From: JAMDEO01 sp963775295
GTDB lineage: Bacteria > Actinomycetota > Thermoleophilia > RBG-16-64-13
Direction of reading: 5' to 3'
DNA: 64,000 nucleotides
Assembly: GCA_963775295.1 (NCBI GenBank)
Contig: CAVZIK010000006.1
Coordinates: 2,356,001-2,420,000 of the forward strand
Made by a program: the position numbers and the translations under genes
Notes under the pieces: generated by a model
Databases searched by the model: none
What the model saw: only the letters and a program-made list of their open reading frames with translations
Told to the model about the DNA's origin: nothing
In this document: positions 1-7,353 of the stretch, piece after piece
Layout of the letters: every line of letters begins with the position of its first letter
Position numbering within the stretch: the first letter of the stretch is position 1

Positions 1-1
1 T

Positions 2-835
2 CTCATCGCCATTGGCTTTGTGATCATCTTCAAGTGTTCGAAGACGTTCAATATCGCCTCCGGACAGATTGTCATGCTGGGCGCGTACCTCGGATACACA
101 TTTCTGATACCTCTCGCTTTGCCACTCTGGGCCGCCATTCTCGCGGCCGTCGCCGTAGCGGTCGTAATGGGTCTACTGATCGAACGCTTGGCTCTCCGCC
201 CGCTGCTAGGGCAGCCCCCGCTCGCGCTGGTCATGATGACTATCGCGCTAGCCGGGATCATGGACGGGATCGCCATTATGGGCTGGGGCGGCGAGTATAA
301 GACGTACCATGAATCACTTCCCAACGTCAGCCTGCAACTTGGGAGCATTTCTATTCCTCCGTCATCACTGCTGGGCCTGATCGTTTCAGTCATCGTGGTG
401 GTGCTCCTGATGTTCATGTTCCGCTACACGAAGATGGGGCTGGCCATGCGAGCCACCGCCGAGGATGAGCAGGTCACCCGCAGCCTGGGCATCAAAGCCA
501 CCACGGTGTATGCCATCGTCTGGGTCATCGCCTGTGTGGTGGGCGTGATCGGAGGGATCTTGGTGGGCGGTGTTTCTGGAGTGTCTCCACCGCTGGCCGA
601 CATCGGACTGAAGGCCCTGGCGGTGGTTATCTTGGGTGGTCTCGATTCCATCGGCGGGGCGATCGTTGGCGGAGTGATCCTGGGAATCCTGGAGAATCTG
701 GCTGGCGGCTATCTCGACCCCCTGCTGCCTTCCGGAGGAGGGTTGGCCAGCGTCTTCCCGTTTATTGTGATGATAGCCGTGCTTGTCATCAAGCCTCATG
801 GACTGTTCGGCTTGAAGAGAATTGAGAGGGTGTAG
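2..835 (+). CDS. livH: Branched-chain/amide ABC transporter permease LivH (5' partial)
   Basis: Inner-membrane permease of a LivHMGF-type (HAAT) ABC importer. The reading frame is already open at the first bases of the window (it reads LIAIGFVIIF before the first Met at position 20), so the true start lies upstream. The NIASGQIVMLGAYLGY segment near the start matches the LivH 'NFAHGDxxMLGAY' signature, and the protein is almost entirely hydrophobic with the G-rich 'AVVILGGLDSIGGAIVGG' stretch typical of the family near the C-terminus. It is followed 3 nt later by the partner permease. The ATPase subunits (LivG, LivF) are not in the window and may lie upstream. The substrate cannot be told from the permease; the neighbouring transhydroxylase genes make an aromatic compound possible. 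Confidence 0.9.
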   Translation, partial: LIAIGFVIIFKCSKTFNIASGQIVMLGAYLGYTFLIPLALPLWAAILAAVAVAVVMGLLIERLALRPLLGQPPLALVMMTIALAGIMDGIAIMGWGGEYKTYHESLPNVSLQLGSISIPPSSLLGLIVSVIVVVLLMFMFRYTKMGLAMRATAEDEQVTRSLGIKATTVYAIVWVIACVVGVIGGILVGGVSGVSPPLADIGLKALAVVILGGLDSIGGAIVGGVILGILENLAGGYLDPLLPSGGGLASVFPFIVMIAVLVIKPHGLFGLKRIERV

Positions 836-838
836 ACG

Positions 839-1876
839 ATGAGACTGCCGAGCGGCATCTTCGGGGAAACCTATGGCCAGGATATGGCCATGGTCCGCAC
901 CAAGACGAACTGGGTCTTCATGGCCCTCCTCATGGTCTTTCTCTTCACCATCCCGCAATGGGCCTCGAATTCCACTCTGACACTGGCGACTATCATCGGC
1001 ATCTTCGTTATCAGCGCCCATGGCTTGAATATCCTGACGGGCAACTGCGGACTGATATCGATGGGACATTCAGGTTTTATGATGGTGGGCGGTTACGCGA
1101 TGGCTATCCTCTGCGCAAGAGTTGGATTGCCGTTCTGGGCGGCTCTTCCTATCGCCGGGCTCATAACGGGCGTCGTAGGAATCTTCTTTGGTTTGCCTTC
1201 CTTAAGAATCAAGGGTTTCTACCTGATCATGTCCACGGTGGCGGCCTATTTCATCATTGCCTGGCTGGTTTTGCAGTTCCGACCCCTGACCGGAGGCACT
1301 GAAGGCTTGCAAGTGCCGCCGGCCAACCTGTTCGGCCTTACAATTACTGGGAAGGCCAACTATTTCTACCTGGTTACGGCGCTGGCCGTAGTCGCCACGG
1401 TGGTCGCCAAGAACATTCTCCGCACGCGGGCCGGCCGGGCGTTTGTAGCCATCCGCGACAACGATCTGGCCGCTGAGGTGATGGGAGTCAATCTGCTGTC
1501 CTACAAGCTTCAGGCCTTCTTCATTGGCTGCGTGTTTGCCGGGGTGGCAGGCGGGTTGTCTGCACAATACTTTTCCTACGCCAATATCGAACAGTTCCCG
1601 TTCTTTGATTCCGTATGGTTGCTGGGCATGTTGATTGTCGGCGGCATGGGCAGTACTTCTGGTGTTATATATGGGGTGGTGGCTATAAAGCTTCTGCAAC
1701 AATTGGCCACAAAGTTGGGGCCTTCACTTGCACAGATCGTGAATCCCCAGGCCGCTGTTGGACTGAGTCTTATCGTGCCCAGTTTAGCCATCGTTATTTT
1801 CTTGATATTTGCTCCCCGCGGGATCTCCCATATATGGGAGCGCCTCAGGAACTACTACGACGCTTGGCCATACTAG
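839..1876 (+). CDS. livM: Branched-chain/amide ABC transporter permease LivM
   Basis: Second membrane subunit of the importer, 345 residues. A short polar N-terminus of about 25 residues is followed by some nine to ten hydrophobic segments. The sequences TGNCGLISMGHSGFMMVGGY (about 65-85) and RAFVAIRDNDLAAEVMGVN (about 200-220, the cytoplasmic loop that contacts the ATPase) are diagnostic for LivM. ATG lies 3 nt after the livH stop, so the two are translationally linked. The gene ends at residues NYYDAWPY, 115 nt before the binding-protein gene. Confidence 0.92.
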   Translation: MRLPSGIFGETYGQDMAMVRTKTNWVFMALLMVFLFTIPQWASNSTLTLATIIGIFVISAHGLNILTGNCGLISMGHSGFMMVGGYAMAILCARVGLPFWAALPIAGLITGVVGIFFGLPSLRIKGFYLIMSTVAAYFIIAWLVLQFRPLTGGTEGLQVPPANLFGLTITGKANYFYLVTALAVVATVVAKNILRTRAGRAFVAIRDNDLAAEVMGVNLLSYKLQAFFIGCVFAGVAGGLSAQYFSYANIEQFPFFDSVWLLGMLIVGGMGSTSGVIYGVVAIKLLQQLATKLGPSLAQIVNPQAAVGLSLIVPSLAIVIFLIFAPRGISHIWERLRNYYDAWPY

Positions 1877-1991
1877 CGCTACCTACCGGTTACAAACAGA
1901 GAAGCAAACCCGCAAAGGAGGTACGGCGAATCGACAGGAAATGTGCCTTCGATGGGCTGGGAAAAGTCATGATTCAGAAGGGGGAGGGATA

Positions 1992-3371
1992 ATGCCGAGA
2001 ACGAAGATCATTTGGGTTGTTTCGCTTGTGATTATCTTGGCTTTGGGAGTAATGGTTTCAGCGTGCGGGGGCGGCGGAACCACCACCACAACCGCCGCCA
2101 TGACCGAGACTACTGCCGGTGGCAGCTCAACCACCGCGGGCGGCACGCCTACCACGGTCGCCGAAAGCACGCCTACCACCGTTGGCGCGCCCGTTACATT
2201 GCTGGTGGGCGGTACCTTCGCGTTGACAGGAGCCTATGCCGAAGATACCGCGGCCGTCCTGGCTGGTTTCCAAGACTATGTCCAATATGTGAACGACAAC
2301 AAGATTCTGGCGCCCTGGTATCCCGACAAGACGATCCCCGCCAATATCACGTTCAAGCTAGTGTGGGGTGATGATGCCCTCGCCCCTGACAAAGCTCTGA
2401 CCATTTACGATGACCTCAAGTCACAGGGTCTTCTCGTGGAGAGAGTGAGCGGTTCTCCCGAAGGCTTGGCCTTGAAGGACCTCCTGGTCAAGGATCAGAT
2501 CGGCGCCACAAGTCAGTCCACCTCGCCTGCCTATCTTCAGCCGGTGGGGAATATCTTCACGAACGCCCCCATCTACACCGACGAAATGGCCGCAATCGCG
2601 GAGTGGTTCTTGAAGAGCTGGACGGATACGACCCGCAAGCCCAGAGTCGCCTACTTGACTGCAGATTCTGCTTTGGGCCGGAATATCGATATTCCAGAAA
2701 TGAAAGCCTATCTGCAGCAACTCGGCTTCGAATATGTTGGCGCCCAGTACGTGCCTTTGGTTCCCACGGCTGCACCAACGACCCAGCTAGCCTGGCTGAA
2801 GGAAAACAAAGTCGATCTCGCGGTGGGCGTGATGGTGAACCCAGGCAGCCAGCCAACGATCAAAGAGGCCGTTCGCCTCGGCATGGGGACCAATCTGGCG
2901 TACAAAATCACCTTCGGATTCGGCAACCCGGCTCACCTTCAGATCTTCCTGCCGGACATGGGCGCGGCGGCGGCTGAGGGGGTAGTCGTTGCGGGTGACT
3001 TCTGTGCCCAGGACGCCCCAGTAGACGGCGTCAAGTTTGCCAACGACCTGCAGGACAAATACCGGGCCGACAAGAAGAACGGGAACGTCCTGTATCTGGA
3101 CGGCATCGTCGAAGCTATGACTCAGGTGGAGGCTCTGCGTATGGCCTCACTGACGGTAGACCCTGCGAAGTTGACCAGCGCCGATGTGCTGACGAAGGGC
3201 TTCCAACAGATCAAGGACCTGAGCACGGGTGACATCACCATATCGCCTCTCACCTACGGCCCCGGTGACACTCAGGGCGTCGACGCAGTGCGGATCCAGC
3301 AAGTTCAAAACGGTAAGATCGCCGAGCTTGGCTCGTTCCCGCTGGCTAATATTCTTCCCGCAGCCAAATAG
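1992..3371 (+). CDS. ABC transporter substrate-binding lipoprotein (Peripla_BP_6 / LivK type)
   Basis: Extracellular ligand-binding lipoprotein, 459 residues. The ATG at 1992 is chosen because it follows a GGGGGAGGG ribosome-binding site and begins a classic lipoprotein signal (MPRTKIIWVV...VMVSAC, lipobox V-S-A-C with Cys about residue 24). A Gly/Thr/Ala-rich linker of about 45 residues precedes the two-lobe binding fold, which opens with VTLLVGGTFALTGAYAEDT, the usual start of HAAT receptors. It completes the livH-livM cluster. The long low-complexity tether fits a monoderm surface lipoprotein. Ligand unknown; branched-chain amino acids, amides or aromatic acids are all used by this receptor family. 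Confidence 0.88.
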   Translation: MPRTKIIWVVSLVIILALGVMVSACGGGGTTTTTAAMTETTAGGSSTTAGGTPTTVAESTPTTVGAPVTLLVGGTFALTGAYAEDTAAVLAGFQDYVQYVNDNKILAPWYPDKTIPANITFKLVWGDDALAPDKALTIYDDLKSQGLLVERVSGSPEGLALKDLLVKDQIGATSQSTSPAYLQPVGNIFTNAPIYTDEMAAIAEWFLKSWTDTTRKPRVAYLTADSALGRNIDIPEMKAYLQQLGFEYVGAQYVPLVPTAAPTTQLAWLKENKVDLAVGVMVNPGSQPTIKEAVRLGMGTNLAYKITFGFGNPAHLQIFLPDMGAAAAEGVVVAGDFCAQDAPVDGVKFANDLQDKYRADKKNGNVLYLDGIVEAMTQVEALRMASLTVDPAKLTSADVLTKGFQQIKDLSTGDITISPLTYGPGDTQGVDAVRIQQVQNGKIAELGSFPLANILPAAK

Positions 3372-3395
3372 TGGTTTATAGGAATTAGGATCTGT

Positions 3396-3426
3396 GAAGG
3401 GGGACTCCATTCAGGAGCCCCCCTTC
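3396..3426 (+). terminator. Hairpin terminator after the ABC transporter genes
   Basis: A stem of GAAGGGGG-A-CTCC (3396-3408) pairs with GGAG-C-CCCCCTTC (3414-3426) around the loop ATTCA, with one A/C mismatch. It sits 25 nt after the binding-protein stop. The following TGTCTCTTG is only moderately T-rich, so it could also stabilise the upstream mRNA. It suggests that the transhydroxylase genes have their own transcript or receive only read-through. Confidence 0.65.
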
Positions 3427-3484
3427 TGTCTCTTGTCGGCTTTGGTCACTGTGCTTTCGAGTCCTAGAAGGAGGCTGCGAACAC

Positions 3485-6067
3485 ATGGCAGAAATGGAAA
3501 GCAAGCGACCCGGAGAGAGGACGGTTGTCCGAGGGCTCTGCTTCATCGGCATCCCGGCCGACGCAAATAGTGTGCAGGTGGAGATCGACAACAGCAAGAT
3601 CGTGCGCATTCGGCCTCTTCACTATAACTGGAAGTACCCCGACATCGAACCGTGGAAGATGGAGGCTCGAGGCAAGACCTTCTCCCCGTCCATGGAGTCG
3701 CTGATCCCTCCCTTCAGCCTCGGCTACAAGAACCGCGTCTATTCGCCCAACAGAGTGCTCTATCCCCTGAAACGGGTTGACTGGGACCCGAATGGCGAGA
3801 GAAACCCGCAGAACCGCGGTACCAGCAAGTACAAACGCATCTCATGGGATGAAGCCCTGGATATCGTGGTGAGCGAAATCAGGAGGATCAAGACACAGTA
3901 CGGCATGGAGGCGATCCTGTCCCAATCCGATGGACACGGCGAGACCGCGGTCGTTCATGCCGCTCACGGGTGCAATCGCCGTCTTCTCAGGCTGTTGGGG
4001 GGCTACACGTTGCAGACCCGCAACACCGACAGCTGGGAAGGCTGGTACTGGGGTGCTAAGCACGCGTGGGGTGCGGAAAACTTGGGGCAGATGGTGCCGG
4101 TCAACAACGCGATGTGGGACGTATCCAAGAACACAGACGGCATTCTCTTCTGGGGCTGCGACCCCGAGACCACGCCCTGGGGGTTCGATGGGCAATTGGC
4201 GAGTCGTCTCAGCTACTGGTTCACCGACATCGGCATCAAGTCTATCTACGTAGCTCCCGACCTAAACTATGGTGCCGCCGTCCACGCCGACAAGTGGATC
4301 CCCGTGCTCCCAAACACCGACGCTGCGCTCTATCTGGCCATAGCTAACGTCTGGATGAACGAGGGCACCTACGACCAGGAATACGTGAAGACGCACTCCG
4401 TCGGGTTCGACAAGTTCCGGGACTATGTCCTGGGCGCGGAGGACGGGGTTCCGAAGACTCCCACATGGGCGGCCCCGATCACGGGCGTACCTTCCTACAC
4501 GATCAAAGCGCTGGCCCGCTATTGGGCCGGTAAGACTGTTTCGATCGCCATCGGCAACGGCGGCCCGGGCATCAGAGGACCCTACGCAACCGAGCCGGCC
4601 AGGCTACAAGTCCTGCTCCTGGCTATGCAGGGCGTGGGCAAACCGGGTGCGCATCAGTTCAAGATGATCGAGTGGGGCCTCTACAACAAGAAATCCAACT
4701 TCCCGCTGCCCACTCCAAAATACATTCCTATGCTGTTCTCCGCCCACCGGGGGTGGGCCTACACCGACACTCCGGCCCAGTTCATCCCAAAGGATCTTGT
4801 CCACGACGCCATTCTGAAGCCGCCGATCAGCTGGTACGGCACCACACTATCCCGCGACTCCGTGGATCAGCAGTTCATCAAGTACACCTACCCGCGCGAG
4901 GGCGGGACCGAACTCCATATGATCTGGACCGATTCGCCTTCGTGGATGACTTGCTGGAACGACACCAACTCCTTTGTCAAGGCTCTTCAGGATCCCAAGA
5001 TCGAGTTTGTTCTTGCCCAGCACCCCTGGATGGAGAACGACTGCATGCTCGCAGACCTCGTTCTGCCATCGCTGACAGTCATGGAAGTAAAGGACATCGG
5101 CGTGGAGTGCCTGAGCGGCCAGTTCACCTGTCTCTTCTATGAGGACCAGGCGATACAGCCCAGAGGCGAATCGAAGAGCGACTACGAGATAGTCTGCGCC
5201 ATCGCCGAACGACTTGGACTGCTCGAGGAGTACACGGGCGGAAAGAGCGTCGATGACTGGATAAAGTTCGGCTGGGAGCACTCCGGTGTTGCCGCTGACA
5301 TCACGTTCGAGGACCTTAAAGAAAAGGGCTACTACGTAGTTCCACAGGACACCGAGTGGGAAAAGGGCAAAGCCGGCATGCTCGACTTCTACGAGGATCC
5401 CGAGAATCACCCACTCAGCACTCCCAGCGGGAAGATCGAGTTCTACTCGGCCCGTTTGGCCGAGCACTTCCCCGACGACGAAGAACGACCCCCCGTGCCC
5501 CACTGGATACCCGAAGGCGTCTCTCACCAGGAAAACCGCGATGGCAAGCGCGGCGAAAAGTATCCGCTGCTTGTCATGTCCAACCATCCCAGGTGGCGGG
5601 TGCACTCGCAGCACGACGACATGACCTGGCTGCGCGAGATTCACACCTGCAAGGTTAAGGGTCCGGACGGCTATTACTACGAGCCGATATGGGTCCATCC
5701 TCAAGACGCGGAAGCCCGAGGTATCGTCGATGGTGACGTGGTCAAGATATACAACGAGCGGGGCGCCGTCCTGCTCGGTGCCTGGGTGACCGAGAGAATC
5801 AGACCCGGCGCGGTCTACGTCGATCACGGCGCTCGCTGGGATCCAATCGTCCCGGGAGTGCTGGACCGGGGCGGCGCGATCAACACTATCACTCCCCACA
5901 ACATCACCTCGAAGAATGCGGCCGGCATGGTATGCAGCGGCTTTCTGGTGGAGGTCGAGCTGGCCCAATTGGAGGAGATACGAAGAGCATATCCCGAGGC
6001 CTTCAACCGGCCTTACCATGCCGACGCCGGTCTCCGTTTGGAACGAGTCCTGGACGGAGGTGTATGA
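3485..6067 (+). CDS. athL: Transhydroxylase-like molybdopterin oxidoreductase, large (catalytic) subunit
   Basis: 860-residue bis-MGD enzyme of the DMSO-reductase superfamily. The N-terminus has no Cys motif for an Fe-S cluster, a feature it shares with the 875-residue alpha subunit of Pelobacter acidigallici pyrogallol-phloroglucinol transhydroxylase. Segments I recognise from that enzyme include WKMEARGKTFSPS (57-69), LDPNGERNPQ-like text (about 100-110), RISWDEALDIVV (118-129) and above all NTDSWEGWYWG (180-190), where Asp182-Ser183 match the Pelobacter catalytic Asp and Mo-ligating Ser; His151 lies at the position of the catalytic His. The C-terminal MopB domain is intact (VHPQDAEARGIVDGDVVKIYNERG). 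The likely chemistry is a non-redox or internal-redox hydroxyl transfer or dehydroxylation on a polyphenol in the cytoplasm, since no Tat signal is visible. The assignment to this family is strong; the exact substrate is inference. Start ATG follows AGGAGG at 3468-3473. Confidence 0.85.
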   Translation: MAEMESKRPGERTVVRGLCFIGIPADANSVQVEIDNSKIVRIRPLHYNWKYPDIEPWKMEARGKTFSPSMESLIPPFSLGYKNRVYSPNRVLYPLKRVDWDPNGERNPQNRGTSKYKRISWDEALDIVVSEIRRIKTQYGMEAILSQSDGHGETAVVHAAHGCNRRLLRLLGGYTLQTRNTDSWEGWYWGAKHAWGAENLGQMVPVNNAMWDVSKNTDGILFWGCDPETTPWGFDGQLASRLSYWFTDIGIKSIYVAPDLNYGAAVHADKWIPVLPNTDAALYLAIANVWMNEGTYDQEYVKTHSVGFDKFRDYVLGAEDGVPKTPTWAAPITGVPSYTIKALARYWAGKTVSIAIGNGGPGIRGPYATEPARLQVLLLAMQGVGKPGAHQFKMIEWGLYNKKSNFPLPTPKYIPMLFSAHRGWAYTDTPAQFIPKDLVHDAILKPPISWYGTTLSRDSVDQQFIKYTYPREGGTELHMIWTDSPSWMTCWNDTNSFVKALQDPKIEFVLAQHPWMENDCMLADLVLPSLTVMEVKDIGVECLSGQFTCLFYEDQAIQPRGESKSDYEIVCAIAERLGLLEEYTGGKSVDDWIKFGWEHSGVAADITFEDLKEKGYYVVPQDTEWEKGKAGMLDFYEDPENHPLSTPSGKIEFYSARLAEHFPDDEERPPVPHWIPEGVSHQENRDGKRGEKYPLLVMSNHPRWRVHSQHDDMTWLREIHTCKVKGPDGYYYEPIWVHPQDAEARGIVDGDVVKIYNERGAVLLGAWVTERIRPGAVYVDHGARWDPIVPGVLDRGGAINTITPHNITSKNAAGMVCSGFLVEVELAQLEEIRRAYPEAFNRPYHADAGLRLERVLDGGV

Positions 6068-6068
6068 C

Positions 6069-6905
6069 ATGGGCAAGGTAATGGTTATCGACATCACGAA
6101 GTGTAACGGCTGTCACAATTGCCAGATTGCCTGCAAAGACGAGCACTGCGGCAACGACTGGTCTCCGATAGCCAAGCCTCAGCCTCTCACCGGCCAGTTC
6201 TGGACCAAGGTGGTTGACCGGGTGCGCGGCCAGGTCCCGAAAGTCAAGGTGGCGTATGAACACACTATCTGCCAACACTGTGACGATGCCCCATGCATCA
6301 AGGCATGTCCCGAGAAGGCCATCTACAAGAGGGACGACGGAGCTGTGGTGATCAACTCGCAGGCCTGCAAGGGCAACCACAACTGCGTGGAAGCCTGTCC
6401 CTACGAGGGCGTTATCTATTTCAATGAAGACCTGAAGATCGCCCAGAAATGCACCTTCTGCGCCCACCTGTTAGACAAGGGCTGGACTGAAACCCGTTGC
6501 TCCGAAGTCTGCCCCACCGGAGCCTTCACCTTCGGGGAGGAAGAGGAGCTCACGGAACTGGTGGCCAAGGCGGAAGTTTTGCATCCTGAGTTTGGCACCA
6601 AGCCAAGAGTCTATTACATCGGCCTACCAAAGACGTTCATCGCCGGAACCGTCTACGACCCCGAGGCCGACGAGATCATCGAGGGGGCGTTGGTCACGCT
6701 TTCGCTTGGCACCGAGCGCGCTGAAACGACTATGATCACCGATGACTTCGGCGATTTTCTGGTGGACGGGCTGGAGCGGGGGACATATCAGGTCTCTATT
6801 CAGAAGGAAGGTTACCTCGGCAAAGACCTGGGACCAATCGAGGTTCATCGTGATCTCAACCTTGGTGATATCGCCATGCTCACCACCAAAGGCGGCGACT
6901 CTTGA
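6069..6905 (+). CDS. athS: Transhydroxylase-like Fe-S subunit with transthyretin-like C-terminal domain
   Basis: 278-residue electron-transfer partner, close in size to the 274-residue beta subunit of Pelobacter transhydroxylase. Four ferredoxin motifs are visible: Cys12/15/18/22, 68/71/76/80, 100/106/110 and 128/131/144/148. In the third motif the second Cys is Asn103, so one of four possible sites is incomplete and three [4Fe-4S] clusters are expected, as in the Pelobacter protein. Residues about 190-270 (IAGTVYDPEADEIIEGALVT...GDFLVDGLERGTYQVSI) form a Cna-B/transthyretin-like beta domain, again a hallmark of this subunit. The ATG at 6069 lies one base after the athL TGA; the longer open frame upstream overlaps athL and is rejected. 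Confidence 0.85.
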   Translation: MGKVMVIDITKCNGCHNCQIACKDEHCGNDWSPIAKPQPLTGQFWTKVVDRVRGQVPKVKVAYEHTICQHCDDAPCIKACPEKAIYKRDDGAVVINSQACKGNHNCVEACPYEGVIYFNEDLKIAQKCTFCAHLLDKGWTETRCSEVCPTGAFTFGEEEELTELVAKAEVLHPEFGTKPRVYYIGLPKTFIAGTVYDPEADEIIEGALVTLSLGTERAETTMITDDFGDFLVDGLERGTYQVSIQKEGYLGKDLGPIEVHRDLNLGDIAMLTTKGGDS

Positions 6906-7192
6906 GAGCAATAGTGAACATACTGACTGATCGTGCCGCCGGCGTTGTTGGCTGGCGAGCTCGTGAGATCAGCGTAGACAAACCAAATGCAACCGTCGAG
7001 GATATCTTTCGTACGGCACGTCTCAAGAATGGAGATAGGGCGCTCTATGACCTGATCGCCGACGACAAGGGTCTCAAATCCGAGTTCGGTTTGTTCGTCG
7101 ACGGCGAGCTGTTGCGAGGCGCAATGGATTGGACGCGAGCCGTCGTCGACAGCGAACAGTTTCACGTTTGCGACTGGCCCATGGGGGACTGA
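6902..7192 (+). CDS. Small MoaD/ThiS-like beta-grasp protein, transhydroxylase operon
   Basis: 96-residue protein that begins with TTG at 6902 overlapping the athS stop (TTGA), so it is almost certainly co-translated with athS. The order of elements fits a ubiquitin-like beta-grasp fold: a first strand (AIVNILTDR), a second (REISVDKP), a helix (TVEDIFRTARL), then FGLFVDGELLRG and a final TRAVVDSEQFHVCDWP, which resembles the MoaD/ThiS end 'LxDGDxVxxxPPVxGG'. It ends MGD rather than the Gly-Gly needed for thiocarboxylation. A role as a cofactor-insertion chaperone or regulatory partner of the Mo enzyme is inference. The fold call is by pattern only. Confidence 0.6.
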   Translation: MRAIVNILTDRAAGVVGWRAREISVDKPNATVEDIFRTARLKNGDRALYDLIADDKGLKSEFGLFVDGELLRGAMDWTRAVVDSEQFHVCDWPMGD

Positions 7193-7353
7193 ACCCACTG
7201 CCGGCGGTTTGCGCTTCTCTTTGCGAAGCGGACAGGTTACGCAGAAGGAACTCGGGGGGTGGGGCGCGGTTGTCCTGACCGCTCGGGCCAGGGAGTCTCG
7301 ACCCGGTACTGTAGAATGGGGTTCAGGTTCGATTCTGCGAAGGGCGAGTCCGG

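Noticed and set aside
1914..1922. Strong Shine-Dalgarno AAAGGAGGT in the livM-binding protein gap
   Set aside because: No start codon follows at a usable distance; the binding protein has its own site at 1980-1988. Possibly a remnant.
4847..6097. Long minus-strand ORF (416 codons) opposite athL/athS
   Set aside because: Shadow of the transhydroxylase genes caused by high GC at third positions; the protein has no recognisable motif, and the plus-strand product is clearly a conserved enzyme.
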